NCBI RefSeq assembly: GCF_000723885.1
Contig: NZ_CCDG010000078.1
Span: forward strand, 1-64,000
Direction of reading: 5' to 3'
DNA length: 64,000 nucleotides
Source: Paenibacillus camerounensis
Lineage (GTDB): Bacteria > Bacillota > Bacilli > Paenibacillales > Paenibacillaceae
The stretch's first letter is position 1. Each line of letters begins with the position of its first letter. A model generated the notes under the pieces. It worked only from the letters and a program-made list of their open reading frames with translations, made no database searches and was not told the DNA's origin. Both the position numbers and the translations under genes were made by a program. This document shows, in pieces, positions 53,107 through 62,100 of this stretch.

Positions 53107-54864
53107 ATGTTTGCTTTTATCCGTACAAGTCTGATTGCCCGGATTCTCTGTGTCACAGCAGCCGTTATTCTGTGTATTACAGCCGGGAACATCGCCATTC
53201 AACGGGCGAACACCGGGTCTGCCGTACAAGGGACCATCAGCAGCTACAACATGAGCATTGCCGGCAGTTATGCTGCACAGCTCGATGCCGAAAGATACAG
53301 CAGCTTTCTGGCAGATCCGCAGGAGACGGACCTCTATTGGTCGCTGCGGAACGAGCTGGACCAATTCCGTCAATCCATCGGAGCCCGCTATGTATACTTT
53401 GTCAGGCTTGATGAAGCCGGCCAGCCGCTGCTTATGATTGACGGCAGACCGCAGGGAGACCCGCTGGCCTCGCCGATTAATGAGCAGACCGATATGCCGG
53501 CAGCTGCGGTAGAGGCGGTACAGGCCGGAGCCAATGCCAGCTCCGGGCTGATCACAAATCCGGAATACGGAGATTATATCTCCGCCTATGTACCCATCAA
53601 CAACGCTCAGGGTGAGCTGATCGGTGCTCTGGGTATCGATACTGATGTCTCAGTCCTCAGTACTCTGACCCGGGATGTCCTGCTGCAGAGCCTGCCGCTG
53701 TACGGTATCATCTTGGCTGTTTCGCTGGCTGCACTAGTTGTACTTGCCTGGTTCGTGACCCGGTCGCTGAGACCGCTGCATACGATAACTGCAGGCGCAG
53801 AAGCAATGGCTGACGGGGATCTGGCAGAAGCCTCCCTGATCCTGCACGGCCGGCCGGTTACATCCAGGGATGAAATTGGTACTGCTTATAAGGCAATGCT
53901 CAAGATGTCGGAGGAACTGAATACGAGGATAAGCGGTATGGTCTCCAACGTGTCAACAGCCTCGGATTACCTGTACGGGACATCGGAGACCTTCAGCCGA
54001 AATGCTGATGATGTGCTGCGGATGAGTGAGACGGTCAACGGTAAGATCAGCGATATATTTGCCGGAGCCAATACGCAGACAGAAGGTGCGGAGAGCAGCG
54101 CACTGGCGATGGATGAGATGGCACAAGGCATTGAACGGATATCGTCTGCGGCAGCTTTTGTATCCGGTACTGCTGTAGAAGCGCTGGATAAGTTCAATAC
54201 TTCTCAGGCGGCGGTGTCAGAGATGAACCGGCAGATGAAGTCCATCGCAGAATCTACAGACGAGACACTGAATATGGCCGGCCTGCTCCAGAGCTATGCA
54301 GCAGAGATTGAAGGGGCGCTTGCTGCCATCAGGCAGTTCGCTGACCAGACTAAGCTGCTGGCGCTTAATGCATCCATTGAGGCGGCCAGGGCCGGGGAGC
54401 ATGGGCGCGGCTTCACGGTCGTTGCCGGTGAAGTGCGTAAGCTGGCGGAGGGCTCCTCAACTGCAGTGGAGCGTGTTGCGGATCTGCTGACCCAGATAGG
54501 CAACGCCTCTTCGGGTATCGGTACCCGGATGGCTGAAGCCTCCAGGGAAGTAACGGAAGGTGTACATATGTCAGCCGGGGCGGAGGCTGCGCTGCTTAAG
54601 GCCTCCGGTGCATTCCGTGAAGTGGCAGAGCAGATCATTGATGTCTCAGCTACAGCCCAGCAGCTTTCTGCGGGCTCAGAGGAGGTTGCCGCCGCAGTTG
54701 GAAGCATGGCTATGATTGCCGGAGGTGTATCAGAGCAGACCCGTCAGATCCGTGAGCTGACAGATCAGCAGCTTGAGAAGATTAGAGAGGTATATGAAGC
54801 TTCAATGGTAATCAGTACGAACACCAGCGATATGCGGGAAGCAATCCGCCAGGTCCGGGTGTAA
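53107..54864 (+). CDS. Methyl-accepting chemotaxis protein with extracellular Cache domain
   Basis: The 585-residue receptor has a first membrane helix (IARILCVTAAVILCITAGNIA, residues 10-30), an extracellular Cache-type sensor (about 35-190, with YVYFVRLDEAGQPLLMIDG and ISAYVPINNAQGELIGALGIDTD), a second helix (about 195-220), HAMP, and a methyl-accepting domain with the tip LLALNASIEAARAGEHGRGFTVVAGEVRKLAE. It reports an external ligand to CheA. A terminator follows. The ~230-base region shared with the divergent ROK gene has no clear promoter I can name. Confidence 0.93.
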   Translation: MFAFIRTSLIARILCVTAAVILCITAGNIAIQRANTGSAVQGTISSYNMSIAGSYAAQLDAERYSSFLADPQETDLYWSLRNELDQFRQSIGARYVYFVRLDEAGQPLLMIDGRPQGDPLASPINEQTDMPAAAVEAVQAGANASSGLITNPEYGDYISAYVPINNAQGELIGALGIDTDVSVLSTLTRDVLLQSLPLYGIILAVSLAALVVLAWFVTRSLRPLHTITAGAEAMADGDLAEASLILHGRPVTSRDEIGTAYKAMLKMSEELNTRISGMVSNVSTASDYLYGTSETFSRNADDVLRMSETVNGKISDIFAGANTQTEGAESSALAMDEMAQGIERISSAAAFVSGTAVEALDKFNTSQAAVSEMNRQMKSIAESTDETLNMAGLLQSYAAEIEGALAAIRQFADQTKLLALNASIEAARAGEHGRGFTVVAGEVRKLAEGSSTAVERVADLLTQIGNASSGIGTRMAEASREVTEGVHMSAGAEAALLKASGAFREVAEQIIDVSATAQQLSAGSEEVAAAVGSMAMIAGGVSEQTRQIRELTDQQLEKIREVYEASMVISTNTSDMREAIRQVRV

Positions 54865-54889
54865 GTACCCGAATCTGTCTATTGCTCTA

Positions 54890-54928
54890 CGGCTGCAGCC
54901 TCCCGAACAGGAAGGTGCAGCCGTTTTT
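54890..54928 (+). terminator. Terminator of the membrane chemoreceptor gene
   Basis: CGGCTGCA pairs with TGCAGCCG with further inner pairs, followed by five Ts. Confidence 0.85.
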
Positions 54929-55056
54929 ATATGCCTGCCCGGCGCATTTGTGCGCGTTCTGTCAAGTATTCACCTGAAGCTGAACATGTTATAGTAAACT
55001 TTGGGAAACGGTAGATCTGTCACTTCCCATAACAATAACAGGAGTGGATTCCATTT

Positions 55057-55707
55057 ATGATCTCTCGCAAAATTTACCGGGGAATATGGAAAGAGGGACA
55101 GGCGGCGGACGGCCTTGCAGCCCTGCAGGAGGATGCTGCAGCCAAACAGCTGGTTGAGGAAGGCAAGCTGATGACAGTAGCTGCATTTTCCTGGCAGAAC
55201 AACGTTTTTCTCTATTATGAATGCACCGGAACAGAGATAGAGCCTGCCTTAGTGGCTGGTACGGCCGGACCCTATCTGATTGACTGGGAAGGGGAAGCGT
55301 CTCCCCGGAAGTGGATTGAAATGATTGATGTCTTTCATTTCAATGAACCGGCCGGCTATGAGCATTGGCTGCGTAAGGCGGCAGTAGAGCGTCGCGGGGG
55401 CAGAGTTGCCCATCTGAAGCGTGAAAAGGCAGCCAGCTATATTTATTATCATTATCAGCTGCAGGAGGAGCGGGCATTCCACGGCAATAAATACGATATC
55501 ATCGCTATGCATGAGAATCTGCTGTTCGGCTATCAGGAATTTCCGTCGGAAGTGGAAGAGCCTGTAGTCCCGGGTAGGCTGAATACCACAGGAACGCCGG
55601 TACCGTGGGAAGACTCCCGGATGGATCTGCATTTCCAGCCATGGGAAGACGGCTATTTGTATTTCAAACCGGTTGAGACCCTATTCGCCTACTACATAGA
55701 AGGCTAA
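55057..55707 (+). CDS. Protein of unknown function upstream of the GH5 gene
   Basis: The 216-residue protein has no signal peptide or membrane segment. It is rich in aromatic residues and contains AAFSWQNNVFLYYECTG, PYLIDWEGEASPRKWIEMIDVFHFN and FQPWEDGYLYFKPVETLFAYYIEG, suggesting a small alpha-beta barrel. I do not recognise a family with certainty; the MIDVFHF segment recalls L-rhamnose mutarotase-like proteins. It lies 59 bases before a GH5 gene on the same strand and probably shares its transcript. The ATG follows AACAGGAGTGGATTCCATTT. Confidence 0.7.
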   Translation: MISRKIYRGIWKEGQAADGLAALQEDAAAKQLVEEGKLMTVAAFSWQNNVFLYYECTGTEIEPALVAGTAGPYLIDWEGEASPRKWIEMIDVFHFNEPAGYEHWLRKAAVERRGGRVAHLKREKAASYIYYHYQLQEERAFHGNKYDIIAMHENLLFGYQEFPSEVEEPVVPGRLNTTGTPVPWEDSRMDLHFQPWEDGYLYFKPVETLFAYYIEG

Positions 55708-55766
55708 GCCTCGAATAGAAGTGTTGTAACCGCTTCATATAATGCTGCAGGAGGTCGATCGGACAG

Positions 55767-57389
55767 ATGAATGAGAAGATGAGCAGCTCCAGAGTCACCG
55801 GATTTCTTAGGGCAGAGGGCAGAACGGTTGTGAACGGCAAGGGCGAAGAGGTGCTTCTCACCGGCTGGGGGCTTGGCAATTGGCTGCTTCCGGAAGGGTA
55901 TATGTGGACTACTGACGGCAACGGCAGATTTGACCGTCCGGCGCGGATTGAAGCTGTAATTCGTGAACTGGCGGGAACGAAATACGCAGAGCAGTTCTGG
56001 ACTGTATTCCGTAACCGTTACATCACCAGAGATGACATCAGGCTGATGGCAGAGCAGGGTTATAATTCTGTGCGTATTCCGTTCAACTGGCGTGTTCTAA
56101 TGGAGGATGAGCCGGGAATCACCTGGAAAGAGGAGGGGTTTCGGCTTCTTGACCGTTGTCTGGACTGGTGTGAGGAATATAAGCTGTATGCCTTTCTGGA
56201 TCTGCACGGGGCTCCGGGCGGACAGACCGGAGCGAATATCGACGACTCGGTTGATGATGTGCCGAGACTCTTCACGGATACAGACAGCTGGAACAAGGGG
56301 ATCGCGCTGTGGAGACAGCTAGCTGAACGGTACAAGGACCGCTGGATTGTCGGCGGCTACGACCTGCTGAATGAACCAATCAAGACACCGTCTGGCGGAC
56401 AGGATTTTGACTATCTGGTTCCTAAGCTGGTCCAGTTTTATGAGGAGGCGGTTGCAGCCATCCGGGTTGTGGATGATAAGCACATGCTGTCTATCGAAGG
56501 GCATCACTGGGCGACAGACACAAGTATTTTCCACAAAAAATATGATGACAATATGATCATTCATTTTCACCGGTATGCCTGCTACCCGGATCTCAGCTCA
56601 TTCACGGAATTCCTGGAAGTGTCTGAGCGGTTGAATGCGCCGCTGTGGCTGGGTGAGAGCGGTGAGAATCTGAACGAGTGGTATACCGCCATTTATCCGC
56701 TGGCTGCTGAACTGAATATCGGGTACAACCTGTGGCCGTGGAAAAAGATGGACAATACCAGCTCACCATACTCTGTTGAATTGCCGGAAGGCTGGGACCG
56801 GATTATGGACTACACCAGAGGCGGTGTTCATCCGGGTTATGAGCGGGCTGCTGCAATTCTGGATCAGTATCTTGAGCATATCCGGGTTGAAAATTGCCGG
56901 TACAATGCCGATGTAACCTATGCTGTGTTCAGAACGCCGGGCTGTACTGTCCGGGCAACCGATTTTGACCAGCTGCCGGGTAAAGGGGAGGCGTTCAGCG
57001 GGCTGCGGATTGATGGAACCCCCTTTAAATACCGGACTGGGACCGGGATGCAGATTGTCGAGGAAATAGGGCGGGAGGATTTAACTAAACGTTTCTTCTT
57101 CGACATTTTGTGGGACAGGTTCGCTCTTGAGCTTGAAGGCGGAGAATTCGCCGTTTACACAATTAATGACACCCGGGAAGAGAGCAGCGTCTCCTTCACC
57201 TATAGCTGTGATGAGCCTGCGGCTGTAGCGCTTTTTCAGGATAAACGGGAAATAGCTTCATTGACACTTCAGCCCGGTGAGTATAAGCAGACCCTAGCGG
57301 CGGTAGGGTTAGCGGCTGCGGGAAGCTCGAAGGTCATGATTCAGGTCATATCAGGAACGGTGCGACTCGGCCGGATTATTTTTGCCTGA
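55767..57389 (+). CDS. GH5-family beta-glucanase / exo-1,3-glucosidase-like
   Basis: The 540-residue protein has a GH5 barrel (about 20-370): LTGWGLGNWLLPEGYMW, YNSVRIPFNWRVL, FLDLHGAPGGQTG, acid/base Glu in YDLLNEPIKTP and nucleophile Glu in PLWLGESGENLNEWY. About 160 C-terminal residues form a beta domain. There is no signal peptide, so it acts on imported oligosaccharide. The LHGAPG motif recalls exo-beta-1,3-glucanases. AGGAGGTCGATCGGACAG precedes the ATG. Confidence 0.88.
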   Translation: MNEKMSSSRVTGFLRAEGRTVVNGKGEEVLLTGWGLGNWLLPEGYMWTTDGNGRFDRPARIEAVIRELAGTKYAEQFWTVFRNRYITRDDIRLMAEQGYNSVRIPFNWRVLMEDEPGITWKEEGFRLLDRCLDWCEEYKLYAFLDLHGAPGGQTGANIDDSVDDVPRLFTDTDSWNKGIALWRQLAERYKDRWIVGGYDLLNEPIKTPSGGQDFDYLVPKLVQFYEEAVAAIRVVDDKHMLSIEGHHWATDTSIFHKKYDDNMIIHFHRYACYPDLSSFTEFLEVSERLNAPLWLGESGENLNEWYTAIYPLAAELNIGYNLWPWKKMDNTSSPYSVELPEGWDRIMDYTRGGVHPGYERAAAILDQYLEHIRVENCRYNADVTYAVFRTPGCTVRATDFDQLPGKGEAFSGLRIDGTPFKYRTGTGMQIVEEIGREDLTKRFFFDILWDRFALELEGGEFAVYTINDTREESSVSFTYSCDEPAAVALFQDKREIASLTLQPGEYKQTLAAVGLAAAGSSKVMIQVISGTVRLGRIIFA

Positions 57390-57431
57390 AAAAATAAGCA
57401 GCGCTTCTCCGTCATCCGGGGAAGCGCTGCT
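57388..57431 (-). terminator. Terminator of the flavin reductase gene
   Basis: AGCAGCGCTTC and GAAGCGCTGCT form an 11-base stem. The T-run (TTATTTTTTC) lies on the minus-strand side, so it serves the minus-strand gene; on the plus strand no T-run follows. Confidence 0.8.
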
Positions 57432-57493
57432 GTGCGCAGGGACGTTACATTGCGGTGTGATGCCGCCGCTGTATGTACAGGCTGACAGGCAGC

Positions 57494-58030
57494 CTATTGC
57501 ATAAAGCGGAAGCTTTTTTGACGGCCGTCTCCGAAATAGAGGATGTTATCAAGCTCTGACGCCTGAAGTCCGCCTTCCTCATTCAGTACATCTCCGGCAA
57601 CATACCGGCCCTGAATTTTGGCGAGAATGTTAGTAATTCCCTTGAACTGGTCATGCTCATTAACATCGATCAAAGTGCATTCAATCGCAACCGGGCATTC
57701 CCGGATAACAGGTGCATTGACGGTATTAGCCTGCTCATGCGTCAGATCAACATGGTCAAATTTGCTGAGCTCCTGTCCGGAATGCGCACCAACGTAGGTG
57801 ACGGCGTCCATTAGTGAACGGCCTGGGATATTAATGACGAAATCACGAACCGCTTTGATCTGGTTGACGGCAAACCCTTTGCTGCTGAAGCCCAGCATCA
57901 TCATGTCCTTAAGTGAATAAGAAGAGGAGATCGGCGTCACATTCGGCTTACCGTCCGCATCATAAAAGCTTACCAGGATAACCGGGAACCCGTAGTACAT
58001 TTTCTCATAATCAACAGCTACCTTTTCCAT
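57494..58030 (-). CDS. Flavin reductase-family protein
   Basis: The 178-residue protein resembles the FMN-binding split-barrel reductases: YGFPVILVSFYDADGKPNVTPISSSYSL, MMLGFSSKGFAVNQIKAVRDFVINIPG and DAVTYVGAHSGQELSKFDHV. Such proteins bind FMN and reduce flavin or act as oxidoreductases. I chose the ATG at 58030 because of TTCAGGAGGATTGC; the frame extends further upstream without a better site. It could supply reduced flavin to an oxygenase, but nothing nearby demands it. Confidence 0.88.
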   Translation of the reverse strand: MEKVAVDYEKMYYGFPVILVSFYDADGKPNVTPISSSYSLKDMMMLGFSSKGFAVNQIKAVRDFVINIPGRSLMDAVTYVGAHSGQELSKFDHVDLTHEQANTVNAPVIRECPVAIECTLIDVNEHDQFKGITNILAKIQGRYVAGDVLNEEGGLQASELDNILYFGDGRQKSFRFMQ

Positions 58031-58128
58031 TTGTGCAATCCTCCTGAATATGTATACCGCTATAGAGCGGCTTCTATACAAAGGATAGCGCAAGCCGGAA
58101 AGAAGCAAGAGTGACCAGACGCACAGGT

Positions 58129-58384
58129 CTAATTAGGTTGAACTTAAACATCTCAATAGAGGAAGAAGTGGCGGAGGAGAATTTTGGAACTGGAGGAGCG
58201 ATAGTGACCGCCTGAAAGCTTTTCGAAGAAAAGCTAGCTACGGAAGCATATGCTGTCTGCGGATTTCAACCGCGAAGAGCGGTCTAATCAAGAAATCTGC
58301 AGACAACAGCGGCCGGAAGTCCAAACATTCTCTGGAGTCTCGGCAAAGCCCGAAATAGAGAAAACACAAGTTCAACTATATTAG
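58129..58384. repeat. 256-bp structured inverted-repeat element
   Basis: The ends are imperfect inverted repeats of the form CTAATnnnGTTGAACTT. Inside are several stems: AGCTTTTC with GAAAAGCT; TCTGCGGATTTC with GAAATCTGCAGA (one mismatch), enclosing CCGC with GCGG. No frame is coding. Size, end symmetry and the intergenic position suit a non-autonomous mobile repeat (MITE-like) or a structured RNA. It fills nearly all of the space between the flavin reductase and hemerythrin genes. Confidence 0.65.
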
Positions 58385-58413
58385 CTGTTCTCCGATTGCA
58401 AAGCCGGACCAGG

Positions 58414-58842
58414 CTACTTCTCCCCGAACAGCAGACGCTCCTCATCCCGGCTATGAACAGCATTAACAACCAGCAGGGCGTGGAACTGTTGAATCACTTC
58501 CGGTGTGAGTCCTTCCTGCGCAAGCCGGGCTTTGGTATCCCTGACAATAATCCGCATTAATTCATGATCACGGGCAAGCCGGATAACTGCGTCCTTAAGG
58601 CTCGGCTGCTTCTGTTCCATTTCCTGATAGAAGCCGTCCTCCTCCGCATCGGCGTGGCTGAGAATCCGAGTCTCCCAGTATTCCAGCAGATGCTCGGCTG
58701 CCTGACGGGCAACTTCGAATTCTTTTGCCTCAAGCAGCTCCTCTACTTCCTCAGTTTTGCTTATTGCACCGGCCAGACCGCCCTCATGAATGGCATGATG
58801 GGCATGCTGCTGGCGTAATGAAGGTCCTCCCATGTCGTTCAT
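58414..58842 (-). CDS. Hemerythrin-like HHE-domain protein
   Basis: The 142-residue protein has regularly spaced His/Glu residues that fit a four-helix hemerythrin site: QHAHHAIHEGG, ILSHADAEEDGFY, ARDHELMRIIV and FHALLVVNAVHSRDEERLLF. Such proteins bind two irons and oxygen or nitric oxide. The ATG follows AAGGAGAGGATGAACGAC. It is divergent from narG, so a role in sensing or protecting against nitrogen oxides or oxygen during nitrate respiration is plausible. Confidence 0.82.
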   Translation of the reverse strand: MNDMGGPSLRQQHAHHAIHEGGLAGAISKTEEVEELLEAKEFEVARQAAEHLLEYWETRILSHADAEEDGFYQEMEQKQPSLKDAVIRLARDHELMRIIVRDTKARLAQEGLTPEVIQQFHALLVVNAVHSRDEERLLFGEK

Positions 58843-58920
58843 CCTCTCCTTAATTTTGAATCAGTATAGCATATTCGCGGGTAGTGAAATCCCCGGTAAG
58901 GTATTCCCCGTTCAACATAG

Positions 58921-59062
58921 AGGGAACTCCCTAGTACGGGCTTCCGGCAGCGAACTAAGAGGGCTATAGCAGCGCTTTTCCCGGTTATGGGGAAGGCTTA
59001 TTTGACGTTTCAGCAGATCAAGGGAATTCCCGAGGCGCAATAGGTGTTTCCCTAATGGGAAC
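58921..59062. promoter_or_regulatory. Two GGG-N4-CCC palindromes upstream of narG (NreC-like)
   Basis: AGGGAACTCCCTA (58921-58933) and AGGGAATTCCCGA (59031-59043) share GGGAAnTCCC; a third, inverted one (TTTCCCTAATGGGAA) lies at 59047-59061. They resemble the NreC site of staphylococci (TAGGG-N4-CCCTA), which drives narGHJI under anoxia. I see no FNR-type TGTGA-N6-TCACA site in this 313-base gap and no clear sigma-A promoter. Confidence 0.5.
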
Positions 59063-59155
59063 TGCCGGCCTGCAGATCCATAATGGTATTAATTGAATGA
59101 TTGAATAGATTTGCGCTACCATGTCCTTCATTCTGCAAAGGAGTGTTCGTAACCG

Positions 59156-62100
59156 ATGAAGAAGAAATTCGGCCTTAACTTTTTTAAACCAATTGAGAGC
59201 TATTCCGGGAAATGGTCCATTCTTGAAGAGAAAAATAGAGATTGGGAAGATATGTACCGCCAGCGCTGGTCTCACGATAAAGTCGTCCGTACCACACACG
59301 GAGTTAACTGTACCGGCTCCTGCAGCTGGAAGGTGTTCGTGAAGAACGGAATTATCACCTGGGAAAATCAGCAGATCGACTATCCTTCCTGCGGGCCGGA
59401 TATGCCGGAGTTCGAACCCCGCGGCTGTCCGCGCGGAGCTACCTTCTCGTGGTATGAGTACAGCCCGCTGCGTGTGAAATATCCTTATGTACGCGGCAAG
59501 CTGTGGCGGCTGTGGCAGGCGGCTCTGCAGGAGCACGGCAACTATATTGATGCCTGGGCAAGTATTGTTGAAGATCCGGAGAAAGCGAGCCAGTATAAAA
59601 AAGCGCGCGGCAAAGGCGGACATATCCGCGTAGCCTGGGACGATGTGCTGCATCTGATCTCGGCACAGCTGATCTACACGATCCGCAAATACGGACCGGA
59701 CCGGATCGCCGGCTTCACGCCGATTCCGGCCATGTCGATGGTCAGCTATGCTTCGGGCGCCCGCTTTATCTCGCTGCTCGGCGGCCAGATGCTGAGCTTC
59801 TATGACTGGTATGCCGATCTGCCTCCGGCTTCCCCGCAAATCTGGGGTGAGCAGACGGATGTGCCGGAGTCCTCTGACTGGTACAATTCCGGCTATCTGA
59901 TCATGTGGGGCTCGAATGTCCCACTGACACGGACACCGGATGCACACTTTATGACTGAGGTCCGCTACAAGGGAACCAAGGTTGTCTCGGTTGCGCCTGA
60001 CCTGGCGGAGAATGTGAAATTCGCCGACAACTGGCTGGCTCCGAATCCGGGCACGGATGCGGCAATAGCCCAGGCCATGACGCATGTCATTCTAAGTGAA
60101 TTCTACCAGGAGCGGCAGGAGCCGATGTTCCTGAATTATGCCAAGCAATATACGGATATGCCATTCCTGATTCTGCTTGATCCGCATGAAGATGCCTGGA
60201 AGGGCGGACGCTTCCTGCGGGCAAGCGACCTCGGAGACAGCACGCCGCATTCTGACTGGAAGCCGGTCATCTATGATGAGGCAGCCGGTAAAGTGATTGT
60301 CCCTAACGGCACGATGGGCCAGCGCTGGGAGGAAGACAAGAAGTGGAACCTGATTCTTGAGAATGAAGACGGCAGTAAGGTTAAGCCGGCCCTCAGTATT
60401 GAAGGCCATGGCGAGGAATGGACAGAAATCGTATTCCCGTTCTTCGACAATGCCGGCAACGGCACGTTCCGGCGGGTGATTCCGGCCCGCAAATTGCAGC
60501 TTGCTGACGGAACCGAACGTTATGTAGCGACTGTCTATGATCTGATGCTTAGCCAATACGGGATTGCCCGCACGGACAGCCCGCTTAATGCCAAAGACTA
60601 TTATGATGAAGCATCCCATTATACTCCGGCATGGCAGGAGAGCATTACGACAGTGAAAGCCAGCGTCGTGGTGCAGATCGCCCGCGAATTTGCCCAGAAC
60701 GCCATTGATACAGGCGGCCGTTCCATGATTATCATGGGCGCAGGTATCAATCACTGGTTCAACAGTGATACCATCTACCGTTCCATATTGAATCTGGTGA
60801 TCCTGACCGCTTCGCAGGGCGTTAACGGCGGCGGCTGGGCGCATTATGTCGGGCAGGAGAAATGCCGTCCGATTGAAGGCTGGTCAACCGTGGCTTTTGC
60901 GAAAGACTGGCAGGGTCCGGCGCGGCAGCAGAATGCGACCTCATTCTTCTACTTTGCAACCGAGCAGTGGCGTTATGAAGAGAGCGGCACCGATTCACTG
61001 AAATCTCCGACAGGCGGTGAGCTTGCTTACCAGCATCCGGCTGATTACAACGTACTGGCGGCACGCCTCGGCTGGCTGCCGTCCTTCCCGCAGTTCAACA
61101 AGAACAGTCTGCTGTTCGCGGAGGAAGCAGCACAGGAAGGTAAAACGTCCAACAGTGAGATCATCGGCCATGCGCTGGAGGAGATCAAATCACGGAAAAC
61201 CCGCTTTGCAGTGGAAGATCCGGGCGCACCGGAGAACTTCCCGCGCTCGCTCTTTATCTGGCGTTCCAATCTGATCTCAAGCTCCGCCAAAGGCCAGGAG
61301 TACTTCATGAAGCATCTGCTGGGCGCTTCGGACGGACTGCTTGCCGAGCCGAATGAAGAGCAGAAGCCGGAGGAAATCATCTGGCGCGAGGATGTGGAAG
61401 GCAAGCTGGATCTGATGGTTGCGATGGACTTCCGGATGACGACCACTCCGCTCTATGCAGATATTGTGCTGCCGGCGGCAACCTGGTACGAGAAAACGGA
61501 TCTTTCGTCCACGGACATGCATCCGTTCGTTCATCCGTTCAACCCGGCGGTTAATCCGCTGTGGGAATCGCGTTCGGACTGGGATATTTACCGGCAGCTG
61601 TCCGAGGTCTTCTCCGAAATGGCGAAAACCCATCTGCCGGGCGTATACAAGGATCTCGTCTCATCGCCGCTCGGACATGACTCGATCAGTGAAATTTCCC
61701 AGCCGATGGGTCTGGTTAAAGACTGGGCAAAGGGTGAAGTTGAGGCTATTCCAGGCAAGACGATGCCTAACCTGAGTATTGTAGAGCGTGACTATACCAA
61801 AATTCACGATAAATATATATCGCTGGGACCCAATCTGGCCGTCGGAAAGGCCGGCGCGCACGGCGTCAGCTTCTCGGTGGCAGAAGAATATGAGGAATTA
61901 AAGAAGCTTAGCGGCGTTTACTTTGATGAATCGATCAAAAACGGCCTGCCGAAGCTGCAGACAGCCCGCCAGGCGGCAGATACGATTCTGCATCTGTCCT
62001 CGGCCACCAACGGACGTGTATCCCAGAAGGCCTACGAATCGGCCGAGAAGGATCACGGGGTTCCGCTGAAGGATATTTCAGCAGACCGTGCGGCGGAGAA

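Noticed and set aside
58843..59155. FNR site upstream of narG
   Set aside because: No TGTGA-N6-TCACA-like sequence found on either strand.
59018..60085. 355-codon open frame on the minus strand opposite the start of narG
   Set aside because: It lies antisense to a certain gene, has no family signature, and its composition is that of the reverse complement of a high-GC third-position gene.
60092..60844. 250-codon minus-strand frame inside narG
   Set aside because: Antisense shadow of a highly conserved coding region.
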